A DNA stretch of 64,000 nt from Siphonodentalium dalli (GCA_032622095.1 CP136062.1:6946001-7010000); one strand, 5' to 3'. Counted from the stretch's first letter, positions 22,679-33,280 are shown. Numbers and translations: made by a program. Notes: a model not told the origin generated them from the sequence alone.

Positions 22679-23131
22679 GTCAAGTACAAGCCTGCAAATA
22701 GCGTGTCTGTCATTTGCAGAATGAGGTCCCCAGATGGTTCATTTAGTGATACTATCCCGCATAGCGGACTAGCATCACCAAATTCACCCTCTGTAGACCT
22801 AATTCTGCTTAGGCCTCATCTTCTGGGAAGTATCTATAGTATCAAATTAACATTGTTTTTAGTTACGTTTTCCCTTCGGGGAAGTTTCTATATCCCCTAA
22901 TTTGCAGAAGATAAAATCCATAATCGAGGCGCCCAATGGGTGAACATCACCAACTTCAACTGGGGAAATTCAATTTGATTCTAGGTTTGCCGACGGCATA
23001 AGCAGAATGAGGTCCCCAGAGGGTGAATTTAGTGATGCTAGCCCGCTATGCGGGATAGCGTCACTAAATTCACCCTCTGGGAACCTCATTCTGCAAATGA
23101 CAGTCAGGCTATTTGCAGGCTTGGTCAAGTA
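22679..23131. mobile_element. Double fold-back element
   Basis: The outer arms 'gtcaagtacaagcctgcaaatag...' (from 22679) and '...ctatttgcaggcttggtcaagt' (to about 23130) are inverted. Each half itself contains a hairpin. The right hairpin at 23002-23094 has 45-base arms (42 matches) around a 3-base loop. The left half carries the homologous but more diverged hairpin ending 'cctaattctgcttagg'. A partial copy of the left half lies at about 49081-49262. No coding capacity. Confidence 0.85.
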
Positions 23132-23134
23132 TAA

Positions 23135-24350
23135 GTTAAATCATTCAAATGTTATATACGGTATAGACTGTATACATGTACATACCGTAACATCTCGGGT
23201 GAACCACTGTTTGATTTGATAAGACCGATTGGTCTAAAATTTACTGATACAAGATTACAGGCCCTCAAACTTTGCATTTTGTGCCAGGGTTGATGTTTTA
23301 CCAATCCCGTCACCCATATTCGAGGTATGACGGGGAGTCATAAGGGACATTACAGTAACTATAGACATTTTTACAATAGAGACGAGTGCATTGGAACGCA
23401 AACAATCATCCTCTAGTTTAACAATAATCATGGCAGATACCGCGGTACGAATAATAAACATCATTTAGAACGAGATTTAAAAATGTACCTTCAGCACATT
23501 TTCAAAACGTGTGTACCCTTCAGCATTTTTTTGGTGAGAGCGACCCCTTCAGAATTAGTAGGCTTATAAAATCACATGATGTACATGTACATGTAGATGT
23601 GGTTCAAATCAGGATGTGTCCAACCTGGTAATTAACTTATTATTAACCTTTTTTCCTCCATTTATTAAATTAATAAAGGTAGGCCTGCATCATGCATGTA
23701 CAGGGTACTAGTACTAGTAATCAAGAATTATACTTAATACTGGTGAGTCTGATTTCATTGTCACTCAAGTGAAAATTCGGACGACGACGATTCAAGATTT
23801 CGTAACTGGAAGGAGTTCCATACATGTAAGTAAGTAATAAACTGGTAGTTAGACTGCACATGCTCATATAAATATCATTGGAAACCATCAATTGCGAAGT
23901 AATCGCAGTTGTGTGCACCGGTACATAAAAATAATGGCTGGAAAGATCACAGGGTAGTCAATCTCAATCTACAACAACATCAATGTCACAATCATCATGT
24001 ACCGGTAAGGCGACACTGCAATCATGGGAACAATCTATCCACGATTTTGTCGGACCCGATTCCTCCACCCGAAAATATCAAAGAAAATGAAATCGACCAT
24101 ATTACACCATACCGTAGATATCTTCGTCTGAACTAGTAACTACGGTTAATTGTAAATACATGTTTTTACATTTCGATTCGGGATGCGACAATTGGGGATC
24201 AACTAACGCTAATTATTTCGCCATCTCTAGTCATTCCATTAATATATATATATTTTTTGGGTGGAAGAATAAGTTTTATACATGTACTACAGGTACATAC
24301 ATGTATTTAAATCGGGTTTTCCATCTTCCAAGTTCACTATTTTATTTACA
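23135..24350. other. Unassigned sequence
   Basis: Short ORFs at 23255-23464 (minus), 23721-23918 (minus) and 23909-24136 (plus) have no recognisable products. Words ACATGTACATGT, ACTAGTACTAGT and ACCGGTA recur. No repeat family with another copy in the window was found. Confidence 0.4.
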
Positions 24351-24679
24351 TACCCCGCTGGACAAAGCAAGTGTCCATTGGTACCGTGGTGTATTTGCCG
24401 TTCGGCCGCGGTGTCAAGAGTTTGTAACTGCAGTTAACGGCAAATTCACTGCGGCCGAACAGCAACTACTAGTACCCTCATGGCCGAATGACATGTACGC
24501 CGTGGTTAGATTTCTGGTTTGTGTCGTCTTTTTTCGGTTTAATTTTAATGAAAGTACACCACGGCCCAACTGTAGTTAGCTGGTGGAGCCGCGGTGTACC
24601 GGTAGTTGCATTTCGGCAGCGGTGGCAATGCTACCCTTACCGAGCATGAAGGCTTAATAAGCCTTCAACAAGGATTCGC

Positions 24680-24845
24680 CAAGGATTCGAGTGCTTATGT
24701 CAATCACAATAAGCATTCGCTTAGGACTCGAGTGCTTATATCGATCACAGTAAGCACTCGCTTAGGACTCGAGTGCTTATATCGATCACAGTAAGCACTC
24801 GCTTAGGACTCGAATGCACTCGCTTAGGACTCGAGTGATTAAGAT
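24680..24845. repeat. ~41-bp subterminal tandem repeat
   Basis: 'cgcttaggactcgagtgcttatatcgatcacagtaagcact' occurs at 24719, 24759 and 24800, followed by a shortened copy at 24820. An earlier diverged copy begins near 24690. Each unit contains the inverted pair cgagtgctta/taagcactcg. It could serve as a set of transposase-binding sites (inference). Confidence 0.85.
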
Positions 24846-25299
24846 GCAGTACAGGTATAAGCACTCGATAAGGAATCGAATCCTTAGGTCTCCCACATAA
24901 GCACTCTGGAAAATGAGGGCTTGTGGCGAAGGCTAACATTTTCTGTTAACTAATAAAATTTAGACTTCAGCCAGACATATGACTCTAAAATCAGCATTCA
25001 AATTAAGGCTTCAATATATTGTTGGCCTCTTAGCCCTCGATGCTCGACTTAGAATATTTCAATACAAAACTGTTCTGAATCTGAAGCTGCAAATTAACCA
25101 AGTCCAACATGGAGAAATATATGGAAAAATTAATAATTATTTGGCAAATTTGTAGTTTTAACAAATTGTTTGGCAATATACATTTGAAAATATTCAGAAT
25201 TTGTCAAGTTTTCACATGGTGTAAATATTGTGGTTTAATCCGAATTTTAATAAATTAAAATTCATTAAATAATTTATACAATTAATAATTTTTCAACTT

Positions 25300-25410
25300 G
25301 TAGGACCCCATATGGAAATGTCATATAGGAACCTATAGGAATCATATTGGAAATGACGATTCCCATTAGGAAAATTATAGGACTGTATTTCCTATAGGAA
25401 AATTGCCATG
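25300..25410. repeat. Cluster of CCTATAGG-type short words
   Basis: 'tataggaac', 'cctatagg' and 'attaggaaa' recur several times within about 100 bp inside the 3.3 kb element, and 'gatataggaacctatatg' reappears near 26675. It looks like a diverged short tandem repeat. Confidence 0.5.
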
Positions 25411-26604
25411 GATAAGAACATTTTGAGACAACCTAAAGCAATAAATAATTTTATAGGAGATTTTGCAATTTTCTCAAGATCTCTATATTTTTCTCAAGAT
25501 ATGTTGGCCCACTGATAATTCAGAACAGCTAGTCTATATCATCCAAGGTACCAATTGAGAAAAAGCAAAGCCCAAGGGGTTTGGTGCAATTTGGGGGTTT
25601 GGTGCAAGGGAGGAAATGTAGTTGGAAATTCCAAGGTGAACACCCCCTTGCCCAATGGAGACCCTCTAGCCACATCCCCGTATAAGTCTGATTCATCTCA
25701 TTGCCAGTGTCATTGCCAGTAATAAATCACTTTAACATTGTAATCAATCCTACTATTTAATTGGGACAACTGCTTTACTCTGTGTCTATGAGTACCTGTT
25801 ATGTAATCACCCTGAATTGCCCTCAATGCAAATTGAGACCAGATGGAATTTTCTCAAATTCACAAACTGTGGATAGCTCACAATTGGAAGTCAAGGTTTA
25901 TATTGGTTTTCTTTATGTCACATTCAGGATTATTTACTGATAGTTTAAATTCAGGTGAGTATATACTTTGCATTTATTTTATCAAATTATAACATATAGG
26001 ATGATGTTTATATTTATACTTTATTCGTAATTTAAGTATTATAAATCACTGGCAATTTAATTTATAGTTAATAACATTTTAACATGACAGGTCTCCAAAA
26101 AATATGAAATTTTGCTGAGGTTGCCTGACAGATACAGGTCAATTAATTGTCAGCATTACAATTTGCATGGAGTTACAAAAATAATGTTGGGGTCAGCAAA
26201 GAAAAAATAATTATACCATCTATTTAACTGTTATTTAAAAAATTTAGCATTAAATAGATGCATGGTATCATAATTTTTCTGTGACTTTAAAATAACTGCT
26301 CAATTTTGTGCATTGATTTTTAAACTAACAATCTCCATCTGTTGACAATTAACTGCATGAATTGATATTTGGGTAAATACTAAAAAGGTTGTGTGGACTT
26401 CTGGTGTTTTATGAATTTTCAGTGTACATAATCTATTTAATATTCATAATTAATTAATTATTAGTATATGCATGGTAACATCAATTTCAGAGGAAGATAA
26501 TGTTGGCATATTGAACAAGTACATTATACACGTCTTGTTTAAACCTATGGTAATTTAAATGCAGGGGTGCCAATGGGTTCCAAAACTAGTAATATAGAGC
26601 GTTC

Positions 26605-26650
26605 TTATCACGTGATTGGATACGGGAAGCGCCGCCATGTTGGATGTATA
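26605..26650 (+). promoter_or_regulatory. Promoter-like motif cluster
   Basis: 'atcacgtgattgg' (an E-box CACGTG at 26609-26614 directly joined to an inverted CCAAT box) is followed by 'gggaagcgccgccatgttgg' at 26624-26643, which resembles the ETS and YY1-type motifs found near metazoan transcription starts. It lies 85-125 bp upstream of an ATG with a good downstream splice donor. It could instead be chance composition or a decayed promoter carried by the element. Confidence 0.3.
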
Positions 26651-26733
26651 TCCTATAGCAAAGGAGCAATATTGATATAGGAACCTATATGAAACCATAT
26701 CGCTGGTCCAATGATTTCCTATTTAACAAGAAA

Positions 26734-27225
26734 ATGACAGCAAAGGGCATTAATGCAAAAAGTAAGTTAAATTAGCATTATAAAACTAGCATTATATTAT
26801 AAATTGGATATCTTATTTTCTTAGTATTTGAACCATTTCCTTCCAGTTAATGCACACATTTAGAATATCTAATCAGCTATCTAATCTCAATTTTGGATAT
26901 GCCTGCATAATGATATCATAAACTGATTATCACTCAAAGGTTGGTTTATCGGATGTTAAATCCACAAAAAACATCACCAATATCATTTTTTGGGCATTTT
27001 AATAGTTCAATGCTAGCTAAAAATATTAATATTCAGTCCAATACAATTTTGATAAATTTACAAACAAATGTATCATTCACATAACTCATTTTCTGAAACA
27101 TAATAATATCATTTCAGTTATTTCTGATGTAAACATAATTTAAAATTTGTTTACTATTTCTCATTTCAGAATTTGAAAACGACTCCCAGAAAAGAAGACT
27201 GAGACTGCATGCATCGCCAGTGTAA
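26734..27225 (+). CDS. Candidate two-exon mini-ORF inside the 3.3 kb element
   Basis: Exon 1 (26734-26761) starts ATGACAGCAAAGG and ends at a consensus donor 'aaaa|gtaagt'. A 408-bp intron ends 'ttctcatttcag' at 27169. Exon 2 (27170-27225) keeps the frame and ends in TAA. The product would be 27 residues, MTAKGINAKK then FENDSQKRRLRLHASPV, with a basic KRRLR patch. It resembles no family I know. The intron signals and the promoter-like cluster just upstream are the only support. It may be the 5' end of a captured host gene, a tiny ORF, or chance. Confidence 0.15.
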
Positions 27226-27544
27226 TTGACATATATCCTAAACAATTTATTAGCTAGGGGCGACCTACACGGAGCCTGAGAGTACAGAAATCAAATTGCA
27301 TTAAACATGGACATGATAGTGACAGCTAACATAAATTCTTGATATACATATATACTCAAAATTGTTCATTTCACAAATATAAAATTGTTATCACTTCATA
27401 ATTGTTTTGTTATTTCTAGCATCTCCAGAATGGATATCTAATTTTGATGACACCACCCATATTCCCATGCATCCTGCATAGAGTTATCCCTCATTTCCAT
27501 GCAGTATTGGTAACTCTATGAAAACAGGCCATCATTTCACCATA

Positions 27545-27860
27545 ATCTTTAGCATTCGGGTACCAATTTAAGGATTCGAGACATGGTTCGTAAGGCTTCA
27601 TTTAAGCCTTCATCATTTGCATATAAGGCTTCGAAGCCTTAAATATAAGCCCTCGAAGCCTTATATGCAAATTATGAAGTCTTATTTAGCCTTCGAGTGC
27701 TTACGAGAACCAACAAGCCTTCTATAGGGTCGACTTATTTAAATGAGCTAAACCCTCGAAGGCTTAATAAGCCTTCGAGTGCTTATGGGAGTACTAAGCT
27801 CATTTAAATAAGTCGGCCCTATTGAGGGCTAAATTCTGTTTCGAGTGCTTATTTTGCCTG
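27545..27860. repeat. Palindrome-rich right subterminal region
   Basis: Two large fold-backs. Around 27589-27705, 'aaggcttcatttaagcc...ttatatgcaaattatgaag' pairs with itself and contains 'aaggcttcgaagcctt'. Around 27725-27828, 'agggtcgacttatttaaatgagct' pairs with 'agctcatttaaataagtcggccct', with an inner 'cgaaggcttaataagccttcg'. The words ggcttcgaagcc and cgagtgctta are shared with the left end of the same element. Confidence 0.85.
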
Positions 27861-28013
27861 TAACTGGCCCATTGCATTGATTGAGATAAGGATTAATTTA
27901 AGTCTTCATTTGTAAGCATTCGAATCCTTCCTGAATGCTTACCAAGGGCTTGTGATTTCGGTAAGGGTAACCACACCTCAGTTAAATGGACAGTTGTTTT
28001 GTCCAGCAGGGTA

Positions 28014-28925
28014 CTAAAAGGATACAACTGTATTGAGATTGGTCTGAACGAGATTGGTCCGAGACTGAACGTTCACTACATCATGCATGATGGATTGAAT
28101 TTGATGTATACTGCATACAGTTTAGTCTATGGCTATGCACTTACCATTCGGCTGTTAGTTTAAGCTGGAGTCTTGTTTTAATCCAGAGAACAAATCACAC
28201 ATTGAATGTGACATTCACAAAGTCAACAACAGGTCAACGCCAATATGAATATTCAATAAAATGATCATCTTCAAGTTCAAGTTGTTGAAATGTTGGCGAA
28301 ATTGTTGTGTTCTGTGATCACTCTATCGTTGATTTAAGGTCCATGGTACTGTAATAATTTGCTTGATGTTGTCCTCGGTGTTGACGAAACTGGTTCGTGG
28401 GTGAGGTAGAAAATGAAATGCGCTTTCAACTTTGACACTGATTAGTTCGAATACTTTTGCATCGCCTACTGTCGAAAAATTGCGATGTATAACTCCAAAT
28501 TGATTCATCGCGGTGTTGTTTGAAAAATCACTGTTGTTAAATCACACTATAATGATGCCGGTCATTTGGTAGGGACAGTTGAGAATTGAGTTGTTCAACT
28601 CGCCTAACAAATCAATGAACAACGTATCAGCGGCATTCTGAACTGTTCGACCTGTGACCTCTGGATCAATTTTCCCACAATGCTTCGCAAAAGCGGAGCG
28701 GAAGTCACGTGATTTTTAACCCATTTTTCTTGTCCGGATTTTCATCGCGTCGAAATTCTGTTTCATGGTATTGTAAAAATTAATGACGTCATTCACGCCT
28801 AAACATGAAAAGCAACAACGCGCCTGCGGTGCGTTGTGGTTGCTATAATAATTGGTGACGTCACAAAATCAGAAACAGTCTATATACGACCCAAAGCGTC
28901 CGGCTTTGGTTCGTTATTAAATGTA
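28014..28925. other. Unassigned sequence with a promoter-like box
   Basis: No gene recognised. At 28698-28715 'gcggaagtcacgtgattt' combines an ETS-like and an E-box word, and 'gacgtca' occurs at about 28782 and 28857. A similar ETS/E-box combination recurs near 30885, so this may be part of a dispersed repeat rather than a promoter. Confidence 0.35.
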
Positions 28926-28939
28926 GTTATAACACCGAA

Positions 28940-29200
28940 CTGTATGGAAATGTGTCTAACAGTTCGAAACATGAACGTTCTGTTATGGTGCAGTTAAGAT
29001 GCGGAATATTACCATTACGTGTTGAAACCAGCAGGTGGAAGAGAGAGGATTTGGATGAACGGTTATGTGTGTTTTGGCAATAGGAACACTGTTGAAGATG
29101 AACTCCATTTCATTTTCTCATGTAGAGAGCACGATGACATCAGAGTTGACTTCTTCACAAAGATATATTTCTGGATCAATGATATCAATACTCTGAGTTT
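28940..29200 (+). pseudogene. LINE reverse transcriptase C-terminal (zinc-knuckle) remnant
   Basis: In one frame the sequence reads KHERSVMVQLRCGILPLRVE then TSRWKREDLDERLCVFW and a stop. One base later in another frame it continues NTVEDELHFIFSCREHDDIR then VDFFTKIYFW. Together these match the post-RT C-terminal domain common in LINE ORF2 proteins, which carries a Cys-x2-Cys...His-x4-Cys knuckle. The second Cys is TGG (Trp) here, and a frameshift and a stop separate the halves, so it is dead. The RT core is absent upstream. The family is not resolved. Confidence 0.75.
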
Positions 29201-29309
29201 CAAGGCTGGTTATCTAATGCCTACCTTTCCTCACAAGACATCTAAACTTGTACATAAAGCATTTGGGAGGAGACAGTCAAGAGTGTTGACACCACGCACT
29301 GTAGTTTAA

Positions 29310-31215
29310 TGTAAATATTGGACTTATAGTTCTTAACGGCCGGGTGTATTGGACACGTAACATAATATTTGTAAGTATATGTATTATATTTATACGTAGG
29401 TCACTATAATACAATATATATGCAAATATAGGATGGCTCGCATCTTGGATATAACAATTTATATTTGTATTTTATGAGCAACGGTCGCGTGTTAATGAAG
29501 CGATGTGACACGATAGCACCAATTGGCAGTCGCCTCTTAGACACGCACTTACTCGAGATTTGTCACAGCTCCATCCTTCTAAACCGCCGCCCACAAAGGA
29601 CGACGAATTCGTTATATCAGGTCTAGCCTCTGTAAACCTGGGTTAGCCGAACCATCGAATTATATGGTTTAGTTGCCGGTTTAAGCTAAGAAATCGGAAA
29701 ACAAATATCGAAGTTATCGCTTATAAATGTCACATCAAGATATTTTGGCTGTCGTAATTACTGAGTCTAGCAATCGACAGAACGCGACGGTTGAACCAGC
29801 TAAACCAGAGATGACGAATGCGTCACTTTGGCCTACGGATTTAGCTATCAAAGGGCGGCTTAAACCTATATGATTACGTGGACTATGTTTAAACCGGCAA
29901 TAACGTCCAATCCGTCCAATGTGAGTTGTTTGAATCGCACAAGCTTGGTTAAATGCCCAATTGTAAGATGATAATATGCAAGGCATATATAACGACCCCG
30001 CCATAATAGTAAGAAGTATATGTTATTGAATACGAGTGCTTTAAATAATCATTATGATATATTTAAATCTTTATATATGAACACCATTGATATGAAGTGG
30101 GATTTAGTAAACAAAAACATCGTCTTGGCTGCTGACTTCAGAAACAATCTACATTTCGCTGGGTGTACATGTAAAACTTGATTTGATCTTATAATTAACT
30201 CAGATTACATGTGTTCAGATTACATGGATTCACTCGTGGTTTGAGGATTTGGTGACCTGTTTTCGGCTTTCATTCTTGTATATGTGTGATTCTTACAAGC
30301 AATTGGCATACATGTATCTTATTTTCCCCCTGGAATTACGGTAAAATTGGAAGTCGTATTATTTTTCCCTCTGTTTAAAATTCGCGCACCAATAGTACTG
30401 CGCGAATTTAAATACTGGTCAGTTAGCTAAAATTTATTACACAGTACTAAATCAAACCGGTATAACATAACTAGTAATTGAAGCGCGTGTCTGCGTTTAT
30501 ATGTCCATATATAATATATGGCATATAGCGACTAAACCGACGTTAAACTCTCAACCAATAAATCAACCAATAAATGTATAATCTACATGTGTAGACAGGT
30601 GAAATCAGTTGTCCGTGCAAATGACATGATACGTTCAGTCATGATTGTCTGGATGATGGCCCGGAGAGACAAATGACGCTTTGACGTCATGACGGCGTAA
30701 CTGCCTTCAGTTAGCTAACATATGAAACTTATCTAATATGAACATAGCCTATGCATGACATATTCATAACGACTTACTGTTTATAAATAAATAAATACTT
30801 CAGTTGTCCATTGCCACATATCGAAAGTTGTGAAGTAGCAAATTCGTTTCATATCTCATTCCGCGATTTTGTGAAACCATTGCCGGAAGTCACGTGATTT
30901 TTTCACGAAAAAGTTTGTCGCTAAATATTTCATCTTCACGGTATACTGTAAATTTTGCGTGACGTCACAACTGCGTACGCCCGCCTGTTACCTACGCCGA
31001 GCGGGGTCGTTACTAATCACTGACGTCAGGGCCCCTTGACTTAATATACTAGGAAAGACTAATATGATTACGTCAGTACGTATGGACAACCCAACATACG
31101 TACGTCCATCTATAAAATGATAAATGTATGTTTCATAGGATTGCCTGTATTTCTGGCCAACTTGGGATATGCGAATCACGATCACGCCAGTGCGTATTGA
31201 CCGTAGGACGGCGAC
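29310..31215. other. Unassigned sequence, 1.9 kb
   Basis: ORFs at 29735-30004 (minus) and 30988-31257 (minus) have no domains. 'ccggaagtcacgtgattttttc' lies at 30883-30904, similar to the motif at 28.7 kb. 'gcaaggcatatataacgaccccgccataatagta' near 29976 is also seen, diverged, near 43.34 kb, suggesting a dispersed repeat. Nothing else recognised. Confidence 0.35.
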
Positions 31216-31219
31216 ATGT

Positions 31220-31790
31220 CTCTCTATGTCCAAAGGTTCGCTATTCCCAAGGTTCATTATACCGAAGTTTCGCTATTCCCAAGGTTCTCTATATTCCTCA
31301 ATATTCAGAAGGTTTTTTATAGCTTGTTATTTTGAAGTTTCATTCTATTATCTATATTCTAAAGTATTGAGAGGGTTCTTTATCATAAGACTCTTTTTAT
31401 GAAGGAAATAACTTAAAGGTACTCAATCCGATAAGACGCTGCTAAATTACTCTTTCTTGGCTTCGGTGGGAAAAAAATAGTTTTCATTAGTGTCGAACCC
31501 ACCCATTAAAGCTCAGAGTAATTAGATATCGATCTTTGCAATTTGCTATTTTTTATTGTTTCTGGGCCTAGTCGTGCCAGGACGAGGTCAAAACGGGCGG
31601 TCTTCCAGATAAAGATGGATAACTGTACAATCGTGGTAATAATAACTACTTGGTATTAGAGTTGTCCACCTTTTCTGGTTAAATACGCCCAGAATAGCAT
31701 ACCTTCAGAATAGCGAACCTTCTTAATAAGAACCTTTGGAATAGCGACCCTTCGGAATATGGAACCTTCGGAATAATGAACATGATCCTG
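31220..31790. mobile_element. Composite fold-back with 16-bp repeat flanks and MITE fragment
   Basis: Direct copies of 'aaggttcgctattcc' at 31225-31320 face inverted copies ('gaatagcgaacctt') at 31685-31780. Between them, 'aggtactcaatccgataag' at 31417 after TTAA (31413-31416) starts a partial third copy of the AGGTACTCAATC MITE, which decays after about 31640. There 'gatggataactg' meets the inverted 'agttgtccacctt'. The whole could fold into one long hairpin. No coding capacity. Confidence 0.75.
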
Positions 31791-31858
31791 TATGAAGAGC
31801 CCATGACACGTCCATCAATAAATGTATACATGTTTCATGGGACTGTTTATATATAGAG

Positions 31859-32015
31859 GATATCCACACTTGTTCAGTGGATATGGGTTATATCTCATGA
31901 GTGATGACAAAACATTGAATTTCCACGAGTGGCTTTTGCCACGAGTGGAAATTCAAATGGTTTGTCATCACGAATGAGATTTTTTAACCCATATCCACTG
32001 AAAAAGTGTGGATAT
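31859..32015. repeat. Long near-perfect palindrome, ~75-bp arms
   Basis: The left arm 31859-31933 and right arm 31938-32015 pair with few mismatches around a TTTT loop ('ccacgagtggc tttt gccacgagtgg'). Both arms contain 'atatccac', 'ttgtcatca'-type and 'ctcat' words in mirror order. The probable source is a fold-back transposable element. Immediately downstream (32021-32176) is a second inverted pair, 'ttattatatac...cttgcc' / 'gggcaagtatataataaa'. Confidence 0.9.
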
Positions 32016-32176
32016 TCTGTTTATTATATACTTTAGTTACTTGCCTATGGCCACCAATGAATGTCAATACATCAGAAATTTCACCAGTGGGATATCACTT
32101 ATATATCACTAGTGGGATATCACTTATATCTCACTGCTAAAACCTTATAATTCATGGGCAAGTATATAATAAATAC
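32016..32176. repeat. Inverted repeat with short tandem core
   Basis: The ends 'ttattatatactttagttacttgcc' and 'gggcaagtatataataaat' are inverted. The core holds 'agtgggatatcacttatat' twice in tandem. It abuts the preceding palindrome and may be part of the same element. Confidence 0.7.
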
Positions 32177-32455
32177 ATATATAATAATATAAGACTGGAG
32201 TAAAGTTGAGACCAACATGTCTTTGTTAATATTGGTGCTCAGATTTCAGCGAAATTTGGTGTGGTGACTCGGGGTGCCCTGGCAGAGTGAATAATGCCGT
32301 TAGTTTTTCTAAATTTTTATTTAAACAAATTTAAATAAATAAAAAAAATATGAACATATGTGAATATTTAGGTACAAATAAACCTATTTGCACGAGAATA
32401 TGTTGCAGCCCCAGATATCACTGTCGGATACCCGTTTAGGTTCGGACATTCCAAG

Positions 32456-32484
32456 ATGGCGGCGCCAACTAAATCAGATAAACG
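32456..32484 (+). CDS. Candidate first coding exon, left arm copy
   Basis: 'ccaagATGGCGGCGCC' is a strong start context of the kind seen near metazoan promoters. The exon reads MAAPTKSDK plus two bases and ends at 'acg|gtacgt', a plausible donor. The same exon with a better donor lies in the right arm. No second exon was found with confidence in the 2.1 kb loop. Product unknown. Confidence 0.25.
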
Positions 32485-32829
32485 GTACGTGTATATATTG
32501 TCTCCAAGCAGCAATCAACGACATCTTTCGGTGATACACCTTGAAACAGTTATGTAGGAATTTGTATGCCCAACACATACGTAATACGCCTTTTGCAATA
32601 CAGGCACGTGAATGGTTGTATTTGGCGTGTCAAGTCGTCATAATTTTTCGAAATTTTATCGAGGCGGCGAAATGTTCGCTTTTTCGTATTGTTCTGGTCC
32701 TGGGCTCATGCATCCGCAAATTTATGTATTGTTGTGGATAGATTAGGTCACCACACATCTTCGGAATGCAAAACCGGCGATATTTTTTATTGTCTAACTC
32801 CGAAAAACGACCTTTGAAAATTTCAAAAT

Positions 32830-32945
32830 GTTCAGGTTCGGATTCGCAACATTCGCGATTATTTTGTTCAGGTTCAGACACAATTTTCGTTCAGGTTTGG
32901 ACAAATTTGGTTCAGGTTCGGACAATTTTAGTTCAGTTTCGGACG
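32830..32945. repeat. ttcaggttcggac short tandem repeat
   Basis: Five to six diverged copies of 'gttcaggttcggaca(a)', period about 15-25 bp. The same word occurs upstream of the candidate ATG ('tttaggttcggacattcc'). Mirror copies lie at 35098-35205. Confidence 0.75.
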
Positions 32946-33176
32946 CATCAAATTTTCGATCTTATTGTACGTGTTATTAACGCACATGCACTGTTAATTT
33001 GTTATATCTAAATATGGCAGCTGAAATTTCCAAATATAGGTGGTAAATTCTCTGAATTAATGGGATAAAAGCCACAGTTGAATATGCTCGAGCAATGTCT
33101 ACTATAAACCAGCTAGTGGGAATTATTACATTTTACATATGAGCAACAGTGTATTATACTTATCTTCTGAAATATC

Positions 33177-33280
33177 GGGGATACATGGATATTTAATACC
33201 TGGTTCTCGATTTTGAACCCCGAGGCGGAACAAAGAGGTTTCAAAAAGAGACATCCGGGTATTAAATCTCCTAGTATCCC
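33177..33280. repeat. Fold-back, ~104 bp
   Basis: 'ggggatacatggatatttaatacctgg' pairs with 'ccgggtattaaatctcctagtatccc', and inside it 'ctcgattttgaacc' pairs with 'ggtttcaaaaagag'. The stem is imperfect. No copy elsewhere in the window. Confidence 0.7.

Larger units (their letters stand above)
24634..27967. mobile_element. 3,334-bp TA-flanked element nested in MITE copy D
   Basis: The ends are exact 10-base inverted repeats 'cccttaccga' / 'tcggtaaggg', bordered by a TA duplication (24632-24633 and 27968-27969). Subterminal blocks rich in 'aggattcgagtgctta' occur in inverse orientation at the two ends, extending the imperfect inverted repeat. The interior is AT-rich with no ORF of transposase size, so it is non-autonomous as seen. 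It carries a promoter-like stretch near 26.6 kb and a weak two-exon candidate (separate entries). TA duplication suggests Tc1/mariner-type mobilisation (inference). Confidence 0.88.
24353..28011. mobile_element. GC-rich MITE, copy D, split by a nested element
   Basis: The left part (24353-24633) begins 'ccccgctggacaaagcaagtgtcca' after TA (24351-24352). The right part (27968-28011) ends 'cagttgttttgtccagcaggg' before TA (28012-28013). Joined without the insert it is about 323 bp, comparable with copy B. The interruption falls at the TA of 'ggcaatgctaac', which is intact in copy B and in the solo end at 20.8 kb. Confidence 0.9.
32418..32952 (+). repeat. ~530-bp inverted repeat, left arm
   Basis: Runs from 'tatcactgtcggatacccgtttagg' to 'ggacgcatcaaa'. 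It matches 35090-35612 in reverse complement over its full length with scattered differences, so it is an old but well-preserved pair around a 2.1 kb spacer. It contains a promoter/first-exon-like block (separate entry) and a run of 'ttcaggttcggaca' repeats at 32832-32945. The overlapping ORFs (32541-32741 plus, 32630-32881 minus) are not conserved as open frames in the other arm. Confidence 0.9.

Noticed and set aside
24680-24845. CRISPR-like array of ~41-bp units
   Set aside because: Units are contiguous without variable spacers, lie in eukaryotic transposon-end sequence, and have no cas genes nearby.
32630-32881. 83-codon minus-strand ORF that looks protein-like
   Set aside because: The homologous stretch in the other inverted-repeat arm is frameshifted, and part of the ORF is the ttcaggttcggac repeat.
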